Notes: generated by a model not told the origin, from the letters alone. A DNA stretch of 51,933 nt from Bradyrhizobium sp. ORS 375 (GCF_000239775.1 NZ_CAFI01000194.1:1-51933); one strand, 5' to 3'; positions 7,690-17,644 are shown, numbered from the stretch's first letter. Made by a program: numbers and translations.

Positions 7690-9348
7690 CTATTTCGCCG
7701 CCAGATACACCTCGCCCAGCAGTGAGGAATTCGACCACGGCACCTGCCTGTTCTTGGTGCCGGCGACGACCTCGGCGCGGACCCGCGTCAGCATCTGCTG
7801 CACCTCGAGCCCGGGCGTGCCGATGTGGCGCGACAGCGCCGCCGAGAACGGGCTGTTCTCGCCGTCGCCGTCGAGCGCGACCTTGCCGGGCGCGGTCGCA
7901 AACGCGATCAGCGTCCCCGCGCCCGACGTCGCACCGTTGCCGAGCGACGCGGGCGCGGCCAGACCGGTCGCGCTGAGGCTCCGGCTCGGTGCCTGGCCCG
8001 TGCCTTCCGGCGGTGCGAACGGATTGTTGCGGCAGGCATCGAGGATCAGGATGTTGGTGCGCACCTGGTCGTCGAGCCCGGCCAGGATCTGGTCCATGTC
8101 GACCATCGCCGACACGACGTCGCTGCCGCCGGACAAGGCGATGTCGGTGGGCACGAGGTAGTTGCGGCCGTCGATCTGCACGCCATGGCCGGCATAGAAG
8201 ACGACGGCAACCTGCGCCCGCGTCGCCTCGCGCAGAAACTCGCGCGTCTTCGCCTGCATCGTTGCGCGATCTAGGTCGATGCCCTCGACCACGGTGAAGC
8301 CGATCTCGCGCAGGCTCTTGGCGATCGCGCGGGCATCCCGGGGCGGATTGGGCAGGGCCTGAACGTGGGTATAGGCGCCGTTGCCGATCACCAGCGCCAT
8401 GCGCTGACCGGTCGCCGCGGCTGGCGAGGCGGAGGCCGGCGCATCGGCCCGCTGCGGCGGTGGGGCCGGCTCCGACAGCAGCGACAGCCGCACCTTGGCG
8501 GTGGCCTGGTTGGCCTTGCTGCCGGAATCCGACGCGGTCGGCTTGAGCGCGGCCGCGTAGTCGCTCTTGGCGGCATCGAATTCGCCCTTGGCCTCATAGG
8601 CGAGCGCGCGATGCACAAGCGCGGCGATGACGACGCTGCCGGGCGGCGTCATCACGTTGGCGGGCGGATTCTGTGCCAGCCGGACCGCCTCGGAGCCATC
8701 GGCGATGGCGCGCTCGATGTTGCCCTTGGCCCGCCAGATCACCGAGCGGTTGGTCATCGCCGAGGCGAGCGATGGATTGAGCCGGATCGCCTCGTTGATG
8801 TCGCTCAGCGCGCCGTCCAGGTCGCCCTGGGCGGCCTTGGTGATGCCGCGGTTCTGCCAGCTATAGGCTTCGCGCGGGCTGAGCTTGATGGCCTGGTCGT
8901 AGTCGCCGAGCGCGTTGGCGTAGTCGCCCTTGGAACGATAGGCATTGCCGCGGTTGTGATAGATGGTCGCGCTCGGGGGTCCGAGCTTGAGGGCGTCGTT
9001 GAAGTCGGCGATGGCGATGTCGTCCTCGCCCTTGTCGTAATAGGCCGAGCCGCGGAGGTTGTAGACCGCCTGTGACGGCTGCAGCCGGATCGCCTCGGTG
9101 GCATCAGCGATCACATGGGCGTAGTCGCCCTTCTTGTTCCAGCCGACCGCGCGCCAGAAATAGATCGTGGCGAGCTGCCCGCCGGAAAACACCTTCAGCG
9201 CGATGATCTTGGTGCAGGCGGAGATCATCTGGTCCGCCGGCGTGGTCTCGGTGGTGCAGAGCGGCCCCAGCTGGGCGCGGGACTGGGCGGTCGCGGGCTG
9301 CGCGAGGGGGAGGGCGAGCAGCGGCAGCAGCAGGAGAAAACGGCGCAT
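7690..9348 (-). CDS. TPR-repeat caspase-family protein (orthocaspase-like)
   Basis: The 552-residue product has a signal peptide (residues 1-22), about six tetratricopeptide repeats (roughly 60-285), a proline/alanine linker (about 295-315) and a C-terminal caspase-like domain starting at RMALVIGNGAY. The catalytic dyad is visible: His388 in FYAGHGVQ and Cys439 in LDACRNNPF. Domain order is thus export signal, protein-interaction array, protease. Bradyrhizobia carry many such peptidase C14 genes; substrates are mostly unknown and roles in stress or cell death remain hypotheses. It is divergent from the gene at 9517 across 168 bp, which probably holds both promoters. Nothing suggests truncation. 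Confidence 0.88.
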   Translation of the reverse strand: MRRFLLLLPLLALPLAQPATAQSRAQLGPLCTTETTPADQMISACTKIIALKVFSGGQLATIYFWRAVGWNKKGDYAHVIADATEAIRLQPSQAVYNLRGSAYYDKGEDDIAIADFNDALKLGPPSATIYHNRGNAYRSKGDYANALGDYDQAIKLSPREAYSWQNRGITKAAQGDLDGALSDINEAIRLNPSLASAMTNRSVIWRAKGNIERAIADGSEAVRLAQNPPANVMTPPGSVVIAALVHRALAYEAKGEFDAAKSDYAAALKPTASDSGSKANQATAKVRLSLLSEPAPPPQRADAPASASPAAATGQRMALVIGNGAYTHVQALPNPPRDARAIAKSLREIGFTVVEGIDLDRATMQAKTREFLREATRAQVAVVFYAGHGVQIDGRNYLVPTDIALSGGSDVVSAMVDMDQILAGLDDQVRTNILILDACRNNPFAPPEGTGQAPSRSLSATGLAAPASLGNGATSGAGTLIAFATAPGKVALDGDGENSPFSAALSRHIGTPGLEVQQMLTRVRAEVVAGTKNRQVPWSNSSLLGEVYLAAK

Positions 9349-9516
9349 CGGCAGGGACCAGGACGGGAGGCGGGCAGGGATCCTATCCGTTTTGTTGCGT
9401 CCGGAGGGTTCGGGGTTCAGGCCCTTTCATTGGTGGGCAGACGGTGCTAGGAAGTTGGGCCAGTGGCCTTCTGCCCACTCCCTTTTCCCACCGAACTTGG
9501 CGGATGACTAGGCCGG

Positions 9517-10866
9517 ATGAAGAACGACCAGCTGCTCGCCCAGATCACGGAGTTCTGCCGCCAGTCGGACATGGCGGAATCGACGTTCGGCCGGCGGGCC
9601 GTCAACGACGGCAAGCTCGTGCAGCGGCTGCGCGAGGGCAAGCGCATCACCATCGACACGCTGGACCGCATCCAGGCCTATATCGCAGCGTCCACCGGCA
9701 CCCTGCCGCCGCCGCGGCTCGACGTGGTGCCGGAGAAGCGCGACCCCAAGAGCAATTTCCGCTTCTTCGAGAACCGGCAGAAATACCTGCTGTTCGTGCA
9801 CACCTGCAGCGAGAAGCGCGTGGTGGCCGAGCGCGTCGGCCTCGAGCTCGCCAGCATCCATCCGCGGCCGCCGGCGCTGCGGCTGTTCGATGCCGGCGTC
9901 GGCGACGGCACCGTGCTGTCGAAGGTGCTCCGCACGATGCACGGCCGTTTTCCACACATTCCGTTCTATGTGGCTGGCAAGGAGCTGAGCCTCGAGGACG
10001 TCCGGCTGACGCTGGAAAAGGTGCCGGACCGGCTGTTCGAGCATCCGGCCTCGGTATTCGTGTTCACCAACATGAACTATGCCGAGGCGCCCTGGCTGAC
10101 GCCGGCCTCGCCGTCGGTGGCGGCGTCGATGATCTGGCACGAGGTTGTCCTGCAGGGCGATTCCTCGGGGGATTTCGAGGCCCAGATCACGGCGCTGAAG
10201 CCGTTCCTGGAGCAGAACTGGCGCGCCAATGTCTCCCAGCGCACCGGCATGCCGGTCTATGAGCGGCCGATCGCGCTGGTGCTGTACCGCGAGGATCACC
10301 GCTTCCTGCTCGACAACATCATCCCGAGGGCAGGGCGGGTCGAGGCCAATTTCGACCTGATCATCGCCTCGCAGCCTTATCGGGCGCGCTCCTCGGTCAA
10401 TTTCCGCGCCAAGCGCATCATCGCACCGCTCGCGCGGGCCTTGAAACCGGGCGGCCGGCTGATCGGAATCCACTCCCATGGCCAGGATCCGGGCCTGGAA
10501 ATCATCCAGGCGGTGTGGCCCGGAGAAAATCCTTTCTCGGTCAGCCGCCATGAGCTATTGCGCGCCGTCAAGTACGAGCTGGGCTCCAGTGGGCGGGACT
10601 TAAATTTTAACGCCTATGCGGACAATCGCTCAATTTTCAGGTATGAGATGGAGGCTCTGCCCAACGAGGTCACCGGTGCGATCGGAACCTCGACGGCCTT
10701 TGCAGCCTGGAACGCGGCGGTGTATGTCGCGCAGATCGAGGAAGACCGCCTGACTGAGGTGGCCCACTCATCCCGCGCGCTCGACGCCGCCAGAGAGGTT
10801 CTGCGAAAGCACAACGGGCTGTGGTTCTACGACGAGTCCTACGTCATCTCGCGGCGTCGCGACTGA
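9517..10866 (+). CDS. Fusion of a helix-turn-helix-like module and a methyltransferase-like domain, upstream of metK
   Basis: I do not recognise a named family for this 449-residue protein. Residues 1-55 resemble short alphaproteobacterial XRE/HTH-like modules: the stretch [20 protein letters not shown] followed by [12 protein letters not shown] is a helix-turn-helix-like pattern. After a linker, residues about 125-150 ([19 protein letters not shown]) look like motif I of a class I SAM-dependent methyltransferase, and a Rossmann-type domain continues to about 340, including [16 protein letters not shown], the usual post-motif III region. The last 100 residues are unassigned. The stop is 76 bp before metK, on the same strand, so it sits at the head of the SAM synthesis/recycling block. 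It might be a SAM-sensing regulator or an RNA/protein methyltransferase; neither is shown by sequence. Confidence 0.75.
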   Translation: MKNDQLLAQITEFCRQSDMAESTFGRRAVNDGKLVQRLREGKRITIDTLDRIQAYIAASTGTLPPPRLDVVPEKRDPKSNFRFFENRQKYLLFVHTCSEKRVVAERVGLELASIHPRPPALRLFDAGVGDGTVLSKVLRTMHGRFPHIPFYVAGKELSLEDVRLTLEKVPDRLFEHPASVFVFTNMNYAEAPWLTPASPSVAASMIWHEVVLQGDSSGDFEAQITALKPFLEQNWRANVSQRTGMPVYERPIALVLYREDHRFLLDNIIPRAGRVEANFDLIIASQPYRARSSVNFRAKRIIAPLARALKPGGRLIGIHSHGQDPGLEIIQAVWPGENPFSVSRHELLRAVKYELGSSGRDLNFNAYADNRSIFRYEMEALPNEVTGAIGTSTAFAAWNAAVYVAQIEEDRLTEVAHSSRALDAAREVLRKHNGLWFYDESYVISRRRD

Positions 10867-10880
10867 CATCCTAGGGATCA

Positions 10881-10924
10881 CTCGAGGTCACCTTGAGATC
10901 AATACGAACGACCGCCGTGGGCGG
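10881..10924 (+). promoter_or_regulatory. Two hairpins in the metK leader
   Basis: Between the upstream stop and metK lie two short hairpins. CTCGAGG/CCTTGAG (10881-10887/10891-10897, one G-U pair, loop TCA) is followed by CCGCC/GGCGG (10912-10916/10920-10924, loop GTG). The second ends about 10 bases before the metK ribosome binding site AGAAGGG (about 10928-10934). The consensus cores of SAM-II and SAM/SAH riboswitches are not visible, so this is only a candidate leader structure. Confidence 0.35.
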
Positions 10925-10942
10925 CAAAGAAGGGATTGCTTG

Positions 10943-12139
<1,197 letters not shown>

Positions 12140-12153
12140 CAGTTGCTACTTCC

Positions 12154-12320
12154 CTCTCCCCGCTCGCGGGGAGAGGTCGGAATGCATCGTCAAACAAGAG
12201 GTGACAGAGCGACAATGCGCACTTCGTGTGCGGCTGCTCTTCACCCTCGCTGTGCATCAGTCCGACTAAGAAGGACGGCGGCAGAAGGCCGCCGTCATCT
12301 CTCCCCGCAAAGACCGGGGA
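12154..12320. repeat. Hairpin-rich intergenic element between metK and ahcY
   Basis: The element begins with a 9-bp stem CTCTCCCCG/CGGGGAGAG (12154-12162/12167-12175, loop CTCG). It continues with a small hairpin around 12214-12230 and a GGCGGC/GCCGCC hairpin near 12279-12295, and ends in a second C-rich/G-rich pair (about 12300-12316). No T-tract follows, so termination would have to be Rho-assisted. The first stem resembles the elements at 70-91 and 35869-35907, which suggests a dispersed repeat family. Confidence 0.6.
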
Positions 12321-12399
12321 CAGTGATCTAGACGTCGCCTCGACGCGTCTATTTTCGTTCGTCACGACCCGTCCGATTACATCCGACCAGGAACCCCAC

Positions 12400-13821
12400 A
12401 TGACCGCCAAGCCAGGTTTTACCGACTACATCGTCAAGGACATTTCGCTCGCCGAGTTCGGCCGCAAGGAGATCTCGCTCGCTGAGACCGAGATGCCCGG
12501 CCTGATGGCGACGCGCGAGGAGTATGGCCCGAAGCAGCCGCTGAAGGGCGCGCGCATCGCAGGCTCCCTGCACATGACCATCCAGACCGCGGTGCTGATC
12601 GAGACGCTGAAGGCACTCGGCGCCGACATCCGCTGGGTCTCCTGCAACATCTACTCGACCCAGGACCACGCCGCCGCTGCGATCGCCGCCGCCGGCATTC
12701 CGGTGTTCGCCGTCAAGGGCGAGACCCTGGTCGACTATTGGGACTACACCGCAAAGCTGTTCGACTGGCATGGCGGCGGCCATCCGAACATGATCCTCGA
12801 TGACGGCGGCGACGCCACCATGTACGTCCATCTCGGCCTGCGCGCCGAGAACGGCGACACGGCGTTCCTCGACAAGCCGGCCTCCGAGGAGGAGGAAGTG
12901 TTCTTCGCGCTGCTCAAGAAGCAGCTCAAGGAGAAGCCGAAGGGCTACTTCGCCGAGATCGCCACGTCGATCAAGGGCGTCTCGGAAGAGACCACCACGG
13001 GCGTGCATCGTCTCTACGACATGCAGAAGGCCGGCACCCTGCTGTGGCCGGCGATCAACGTCAACGACAGCGTCACCAAGTCGAAGTTCGACAACCTCTA
13101 TGGCTGCCGCGAGTCGCTGGTCGACGGCATCCGCCGCGGCACCGACGTGATGATGTCGGGCAAGGTTGCGATGGTCGCGGGCTTCGGCGACGTCGGCAAG
13201 GGCTCGGCCGCGTCGCTGCGCCAGGCCGGCTGCCGCGTCATGGTCTCCGAGATCGATCCGATCTGCGCGCTGCAGGCGGCGATGGAGGGCTATGAGGTCG
13301 TGACGATGGAAGACGCCGCGCCGCGCGCCGACATCTTCGTGACCGCCACCGGCAACAAGGACATCATCACCATCGAGCACATGCGCGCGATGAAGGATCG
13401 CGCCATCGTCTGCAACATCGGCCACTTCGACAACGAGATCCAGGTCGCCTCGCTGAAGAACCTGAAGTGGACCAACATCAAGCCGCAGGTCGACGAGATC
13501 ACCTTCCCCGACGGCAAGCGCATGATCCTGTTGTCCGAAGGCCGCCTCGTGAACCTCGGCAATGCGATGGGCCACCCGTCCTTCGTGATGTCGGCCTCGT
13601 TCACCAACCAGACCCTGGCGCAGATCGAGCTCTACGCCAACAACAAGGACGGCAAGTACAAGAAGGAAGTCTACGTGCTGCCGAAGTCGCTCGACGAGAA
13701 GGTCGCGATGCTGCACCTCGCCAAGATCGGCGTGAACCTCACCAAGCTGCGTCCCGACCAGGCCTCCTACATCGGCGTAAAGCCGGAAGGCCCGTTCAAG
13801 TCGGACCACTACCGCTACTGA
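12400..13821 (+). CDS. ahcY: Adenosylhomocysteinase AhcY (SahH)
   Basis: The 473-residue enzyme cleaves S-adenosylhomocysteine to adenosine and homocysteine using tightly bound NAD, relieving product inhibition of methyltransferases. Visible landmarks are [15 protein letters not shown] near residue 65, [17 protein letters not shown] (substrate pocket), the NAD-binding [13 protein letters not shown] near residue 265, the hinge/[13 protein letters not shown] stretch, and the C-terminal [22 protein letters not shown]. The long form with about 40 extra residues is normal for alphaproteobacteria. I start at ATG 12400 (AGGA upstream), since the open frame reaching to 12226 crosses the repeat element. 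It forms a functional pair with metK; a strong terminator follows. Confidence 0.96.
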   Translation: MTAKPGFTDYIVKDISLAEFGRKEISLAETEMPGLMATREEYGPKQPLKGARIAGSLHMTIQTAVLIETLKALGADIRWVSCNIYSTQDHAAAAIAAAGIPVFAVKGETLVDYWDYTAKLFDWHGGGHPNMILDDGGDATMYVHLGLRAENGDTAFLDKPASEEEEVFFALLKKQLKEKPKGYFAEIATSIKGVSEETTTGVHRLYDMQKAGTLLWPAINVNDSVTKSKFDNLYGCRESLVDGIRRGTDVMMSGKVAMVAGFGDVGKGSAASLRQAGCRVMVSEIDPICALQAAMEGYEVVTMEDAAPRADIFVTATGNKDIITIEHMRAMKDRAIVCNIGHFDNEIQVASLKNLKWTNIKPQVDEITFPDGKRMILLSEGRLVNLGNAMGHPSFVMSASFTNQTLAQIELYANNKDGKYKKEVYVLPKSLDEKVAMLHLAKIGVNLTKLRPDQASYIGVKPEGPFKSDHYRY

Positions 13822-13851
13822 CTTCTGCGCTCACGCGCGGCGGAGACGACG

Positions 13852-13879
13852 AAGGCCGGGGCATTGCCCCGGCCTTTTT
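13852..13879 (+). terminator. Intrinsic terminator after ahcY
   Basis: A perfect 11-bp stem (13852-13862/13866-13876) built on AAGGCCGGGGC, with loop ATT, runs into TTTTT (13875-13879). Being 30 bp past the ahcY stop, it closes the SAM-cycle block. Confidence 0.92.
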
Positions 13880-13908
13880 GTTTGCGTCATCGACGGTCAG
13901 TAACGCGC

Positions 13909-13984
13909 CGTCATTGCGAGCGAAGCGAAGCAATCCAGAGTCGTGGGCGGTACTCTGGATTGCTTCGCTTCGCTCGCAATGACG
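13909..13984. repeat. Perfect 32-bp inverted repeat (dispersed palindromic element)
   Basis: The arms at 13909-13940 and 13953-13984 are exactly complementary over 32 bp around a 12-base centre. The arm begins CGTCATTGCGAGCGAAGCGA. A further copy of this arm is at 16799-16828 with a degenerate partner at 16712-16735. I recall this sequence as a common intergenic repeat in Bradyrhizobium. It lies in the convergent gap between ahcY and the M15-like gene, immediately after the terminator. Confidence 0.9.
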
Positions 13985-14043
13985 GAGAATGCGGCGCGCC
14001 CTACGACATCACTCTGACGTCGCCACCCGCAGCAGCGAGACAA

Positions 14044-15075
14044 TCACCCCGTCCGCCGCGACGCCAGTGCCGAAGCCCGCACGGCCTTAGCCCGCTTCGC
14101 CGCATGATGGTCCGACCGCGCCGCAATCCGCTTGTGCTTCCTCGTCTCCGCCGCCGCGACCTTCACGGCCGGCGTGCGGTGCTTGGTGTATTCCTCGCCG
14201 TCGACGGGGCCGACATGCGGCGGGTCGCGATCGAGGTAGGGCCGGCCGACACCGAAGCTCTTGCCGTTGGCGTCGACCCATTTCCACAGCTGCTCGGTCG
14301 CCACCCAGCGCTGCGCGCGCGTGGCCCCGTTGACGCTGACGATGTCGGCGGCGAGGCCGTGGCCGTAGCCGCCGCGCAGGCTGCCGCCGTGGTAGGATCG
14401 GTTGGTTGCCGCCTTCAGTCCGCTGGCGATCTCCTGGCGGTAGTCGTCGCGGAAGCCGCTGGTGATGCCGGGCGCGAGCCCCGCGGCCTCGGCCGCATGC
14501 AGCGTGTGAAACAGCTTCAGTTTGAAGCCGCGGTCCATGCCGCCGATGACGTACTCCATCATCGTGCGGCCGACGCGCTCGGCTGCTTTCGGATCCTTCC
14601 AGGTGAAATCATTGTCGACGAGCCTGGTGAAGCTCCGCGTCACCTTGACCATGCGGCCCTTGCGCTTGACCGTGACGACGCGCCGCTCGGTCTCCCTGAT
14701 CTTGTCGAGCTTCGGCGCGCGCTCGTACAGCGCCCACAGATAGCGGTCGACGCAGGCGTCGATGTCGGGGCACTCGTCGAGGATCTCGATGCGGTCGGCG
14801 CTGGCGACGGCGGACTTGGGCGCTTCGCCGGACGTGATCGGCGAGACCAGCTCGTCCGGCGGCAGGGTCGCCGAGGGCGTGACCGATGCGGTCGTGAGCG
14901 CCGTCTCTGTGGAGAGCGGCTGTGTGACGGTCGGTGTCGTGGATGCCTTTACTTCAGCGACGACCGGTGTGGTCGTCTCCGGCTCGGCGGCGGTTGCGGG
15001 CCAGGCCATGACGCAGCCTGCGAGGACAACCGATCGACACAACGCACGCGTGGTGAACTGCTGCGAGCTCATCAT
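14044..15075 (-). CDS. Exported M15-like D-Ala-D-Ala carboxypeptidase-fold protein
   Basis: The 343-residue product has a signal peptide (residues 1-31, ending PATA before AEPETTT), a threonine-rich linker to about residue 85, and a C-terminal peptidase domain resembling VanY/M15 zinc peptidases. Candidate zinc ligands are the histidine and aspartate in YGHGLAADIVSV and the later histidine in RDPPHVGPVDG. SGFRDDYRQEI matches the substrate-side motif. The tail is basic and lysine/arginine/alanine-rich. I choose the ATG at 15075 (a second ATG follows at 15072) because GGAGG lies four to seven bases upstream; the longer frame to 15162 lacks a signal peptide. It probably acts on peptidoglycan peptides in the periplasm or at the outer cell wall. 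It is a single gene, convergent with ahcY. Confidence 0.82.
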   Translation of the reverse strand: MMSSQQFTTRALCRSVVLAGCVMAWPATAAEPETTTPVVAEVKASTTPTVTQPLSTETALTTASVTPSATLPPDELVSPITSGEAPKSAVASADRIEILDECPDIDACVDRYLWALYERAPKLDKIRETERRVVTVKRKGRMVKVTRSFTRLVDNDFTWKDPKAAERVGRTMMEYVIGGMDRGFKLKLFHTLHAAEAAGLAPGITSGFRDDYRQEIASGLKAATNRSYHGGSLRGGYGHGLAADIVSVNGATRAQRWVATEQLWKWVDANGKSFGVGRPYLDRDPPHVGPVDGEEYTKHRTPAVKVAAAETRKHKRIAARSDHHAAKRAKAVRASALASRRTG

Positions 15076-15348
15076 CCGGCCTCCAAGATCCAGGCCCCTG
15101 CGAGCAGAGGCGGTCAGGCATCCGATACCTGCGATTGTTCGGTGCTTGGCGGCGGGGCGCAATAACGCAGCAAGAGGTGTCGGCAGCTTTTGCGGGAACT
15201 GTGGCTTGTATGCAACGATCGGGGCGCGTCACGTCGAACGACGGTTCATTCGCAGACCAGCGCGGCCACGCTGTCGACGCTTGCTGATTGGTTGCCGCGG
15301 CTGAGCGCAAGGCGTAGTCTCACCGTACGGGTTCGTGGAGCTGGGATC

Positions 15349-15528
15349 ATGAGCACCATCGAGATCATCGTCGGCGGCACCAAGCTCATCCGGGACTACG
15401 CGCCCGACGATTCGATCTGGTTGCTGCCGGAAGAGAAGCGCGAGCGCAAGGCGCTGGCGGACGCACAGCGCGACCTCATCATGGGCGCCGACCGCTTGGC
15501 GCAGACGCCCTACGCGGTGCGCGGCTGA
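15349..15528 (+). CDS. Small hypothetical protein (59 aa)
   Basis: The product of 59 residues starts MSTIEIIVGGTKLIRDYAPD and ends in a polar, mostly helical tail. ATG 15349 is preceded by GGAG about eight bases upstream. No membrane segment, cysteine or known motif is visible. Codon use matches neighbouring genes, and the frame reads with the usual GC bias at the third position, so I believe it is real. The frame remains open upstream to 15190, but that part lies in the promoter region of the divergent M15-like gene. No function is assigned. Confidence 0.55.
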   Translation: MSTIEIIVGGTKLIRDYAPDDSIWLLPEEKRERKALADAQRDLIMGADRLAQTPYAVRG

Positions 15529-15533
15529 TCGGG

Positions 15534-16154
15534 TCAGCTTCCGCTTGGCATGTCGCGGCGGCTGCGCCGCAGCAGCTTGCGTCCTGTCAGCATCGCGCGC
15601 GCGAGATTCTCGCGCTGCAGCCGGCTCACCAGCACGACGCCCGCGACATGCAGCACCACCAACGGGATCAGCAGATACGACGTCACCTCGTGAGTGTCCT
15701 CCACCCACCAGATGCCGAAGAAGCGCACCGTCACCTGCATCGCGCCGGTCACCGCGGAGACGATCAGCACCAGCAGCAGCAGAAGCTGCATGGCCGTGCC
15801 GGCGGGGTTGAGGCCGAGATAGCGCCCGGTCTTGCCGCGCCACAGATTCCACAGATAGGCCGGCGTCGCGCGCAGCCGGGCGCGCAGACTGCGAAAGCGC
15901 GAATGCCGCGTGCCAATGATGCCCCAGATCAGGCGGAAGGCGAGCAGCCCGAGGATCGCGTAGCCGGCCGTCCGATGCAGGCCGTCATGGACGTTCGGCG
16001 TCACCCAGGCGACGAGCACCAGCACGGCCAGCATCCAGTGCCACAGGCGTAGCGGCAGATCCCAGACCAGCACGGTCTCGGCCTGGTCCGGGTCTTTCAA
16101 GCTGGTTCTGGGCGCCGTGCCGTGCATGAGGATCTCGTTGCGGCGTGCAGCCAT
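15534..16154 (-). CDS. Cytochrome b561-type membrane protein
   Basis: The 206-residue product has four membrane segments and histidines placed as haem b ligands: LRLWHWMLAVLV in helix 1, NVHDGLHRTAGY at the start of helix 2, and DTHEVTSYLLIPLVVLHVAG around helices 3-4. This is the diheme b561/hydrogenase b-subunit-like fold that passes electrons across the inner membrane. The upstream gene on the same strand encodes a small PepSY protein 19 bp away, the usual partner of such cytochromes. Their joint role is probably transfer of electrons to a periplasmic acceptor or c-type cytochrome; the acceptor is not evident. An internal start (MHGTAPRTSL) nine codons in is an alternative. Confidence 0.85.
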   Translation of the reverse strand: MAARRNEILMHGTAPRTSLKDPDQAETVLVWDLPLRLWHWMLAVLVLVAWVTPNVHDGLHRTAGYAILGLLAFRLIWGIIGTRHSRFRSLRARLRATPAYLWNLWRGKTGRYLGLNPAGTAMQLLLLLVLIVSAVTGAMQVTVRFFGIWWVEDTHEVTSYLLIPLVVLHVAGVVLVSRLQRENLARAMLTGRKLLRRSRRDMPSGS

Positions 16155-16173
16155 GCTGCACGCCGCGAGCCGA

Positions 16174-16452
16174 TTACTTGGCGACCGTGTGCTTCAGGCT
16201 GAGGTCTTCCGGGCTGTAGAACAGCTCATACAGCTTGCCGCCCTTGACGCCGTAGACCTCGTAGCAGCTGCCCTCGACCTTGGAGCGGCGTACCTCGTAG
16301 CCGGCATCCTTGGCCTTCGCCTCGGCCTCGGCCGCCGGCTTCCACTGGGCCTTGTCGAGCTTGGTGCAGTCCTTGTAGCCGTCGGCCAGAGCTGGCGAGA
16401 CGGCAAAGCCAGCGAGGACGGCGCCGATCACGGCGGCGGTGGTCAGTCTCAT
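16174..16452 (-). CDS. Secreted PepSY-domain protein
   Basis: The 92-residue precursor has a signal peptide (residues 1-23, ending ALA) followed by a single PepSY-like domain, with the pattern EAEAKAKDAGYEVRRSKVEGSCYEVYGVKGGKLYELFYSP in which an alpha helix precedes a beta-meander (quoted in part: GYEVRRSKVEGSCYEVYG). The start ATG at 16452 has GGAGGG five bases upstream; an in-frame TTG at 16464 is less likely. Two cysteines (near residues 29 and 62) may form a disulphide. It lies directly before a cytochrome b561 gene in the same direction, and the pair probably forms one operon. Confidence 0.8.
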   Translation of the reverse strand: MRLTTAAVIGAVLAGFAVSPALADGYKDCTKLDKAQWKPAAEAEAKAKDAGYEVRRSKVEGSCYEVYGVKGGKLYELFYSPEDLSLKHTVAK

Positions 16453-17060
16453 CAATCCCTCCAATGAGCAAATTCAAACACGATGCATCGTGGGATCAGG
16501 GAAGACGGCACTGGCACGAATGTGTCAACGGAGCGGCGACTGGAATCGCTCTTAGAGCTTTTCCAGATTGACGCCCGGCTTGTAAAACAAGGGATACGGC
16601 AGGAGCCGTTGCGTCCGCGACGTTAGGTCTCGCTTCCATGCTGATGGACTTCAGCAGCCGCTCGATCGCCCGGTCCATGGAGTACCGAGAGAGTCTATCT
16701 GTGGCTCAACTGAATTGCTTCGCTCGCACTGACGAGGGCGCGTATCGCATCCCGCCCACGGGACCCTGAGATGGTGCTGCAAGCCGACGCTGCAGCAGCG
16801 TCATTGCGAGCGAAGCGAAGCAATCCAGGGCGACCAATCCAGCTCGCGCGCCTCAAGGCGGTTGCCGCTTCTTAAACTAGACGTCGTTGCGCACATCTGT
16901 CACTATCATGAAATGACCTCTCGCGTTCACCTTGCAGGCGCGGCCTTCGGCCGCCGAATTACCGACCCGGCCTGATCCGTCGGGCCGGGCGCGTTTGCCT
17001 GCGATTGATCTGTGAACATCTTTGGCGCCCAAGGTGGCGCCGCACGCGAGGTCTCAATCC
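16453..17060. other. Gene-free region with dispersed palindromes
   Basis: This 608-bp stretch separates divergent genes. It carries one arm of the CGTCATTGCGAGCGAAGCGA element (16799-16828) and a degenerate opposite arm (16712-16735) in everted order. Further on are a GCGGCC/GGCCGC hairpin (16940-16954) and a CCCGGCC/GGCCGGG hairpin (16966-16972/16983-16989). A 60-codon minus-strand frame at 16496-16678 has no ribosome binding site and is not called. Nothing else is recognised. Confidence 0.6.
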
Positions 17061-17552
17061 ATGTCTCCGAACCAACCCATGCTGCACCTCGTGTGTGGCA
17101 AAATCGCTGCCGGAAAATCGACGCTCGTCGCCGAGCTGGGCCGGCGCCCGGCGACTATCATGATCGCTGAGGACGACTGGCTGGCGCAGCTCTATCCGGG
17201 CGAGCAGACCAGCCTCGCCGATTACGTCCGCAATTCGTCACGGCTGCGTGCGGTGATGGGGCCGCATGTGGTGGCGCTGCTGCGCGCCGGCGTTTCGGTC
17301 GTGCTCGATTTCCCGGCGAATACGTTGGCGAGCCGCGCCTGGATGCGCGGCCTGTTCGAAGCCGCCGGCGTGCCGCACCAGCTGCATCATCTCGACGTGC
17401 CCGACGAGGTCTGCAAGGCGCGCCTGCGCGCGCGCAATGAAGCGGGTGGGCATGCGTTCAAGGTGACCGACGAAGAGTTCGATCTGTTCACCTCTTACTT
17501 CGTCGCGCCGACGTCTGAGGAAGAATTCGACGTGATCGTCCATCGGCCGTAG
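17061..17552 (+). CDS. P-loop kinase-like ATPase (AAA_33 type)
   Basis: The 163-residue protein is a small cytoplasmic nucleoside/sugar-kinase-like P-loop protein. Walker A is GKIAAGKS (residues 13-20), preceded by the hydrophobic strand LHLVCG. A DD pair (AEDDWLAQ) lies at the usual base/Mg region, and an arginine-rich lid (ARLRARNEAG) is near residue 120. Homologues are annotated as ATP-binding or zeta-toxin/gluconate-kinase-like; several are linked to antibiotic or small-molecule phosphorylation, but the substrate here is unknown. I place the start at ATG 17061; upstream codons to 17022 have no ATG. An ATG at 17079 directly before LHLVCG is the alternative. A palindromic repeat follows 12 bp after the stop. 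Confidence 0.75.
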   Translation: MSPNQPMLHLVCGKIAAGKSTLVAELGRRPATIMIAEDDWLAQLYPGEQTSLADYVRNSSRLRAVMGPHVVALLRAGVSVVLDFPANTLASRAWMRGLFEAAGVPHQLHHLDVPDEVCKARLRARNEAGGHAFKVTDEEFDLFTSYFVAPTSEEEFDVIVHRP

Positions 17553-17563
17553 TTGTCGATCGT

Positions 17564-17644
17564 GTAGCCTGGATGAGCGCAGCGATATCCGGGGTTCACG
17601 CGCGGTCTAGGTGAACCCGACGTCGCTGCGCTCATCTGGGCTAC
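17564..17644. repeat. Dispersed palindromic element between convergent genes
   Basis: Imperfect long inverted repeat: the left arm begins GTAGCCTGGATGAGCGCAGC at 17564 and the right arm ends in the complementary CTGCGCTCATCTGGGCTAC at 17644, with a central GGTTCAC/GTGAACC pair. A partial copy (CCCGGATGAGCGGAGCGATA) sits at 18419-18438 upstream of the AlaX gene. It lies at the 3' ends of the convergent kinase and AlaX genes and could act as a bidirectional Rho-assisted terminator. Confidence 0.8.

Noticed and set aside
12140-12399. SAH or SAM riboswitch before ahcY
   Set aside because: The region is made of short C/G-rich hairpins of the dispersed type; none of the conserved SAH or SAM aptamer cores could be matched by eye.
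16496-16678. 60-codon minus-strand ORF upstream of the PepSY gene
   Set aside because: No ribosome binding site and no conserved features; lies in a repeat-containing intergenic region.
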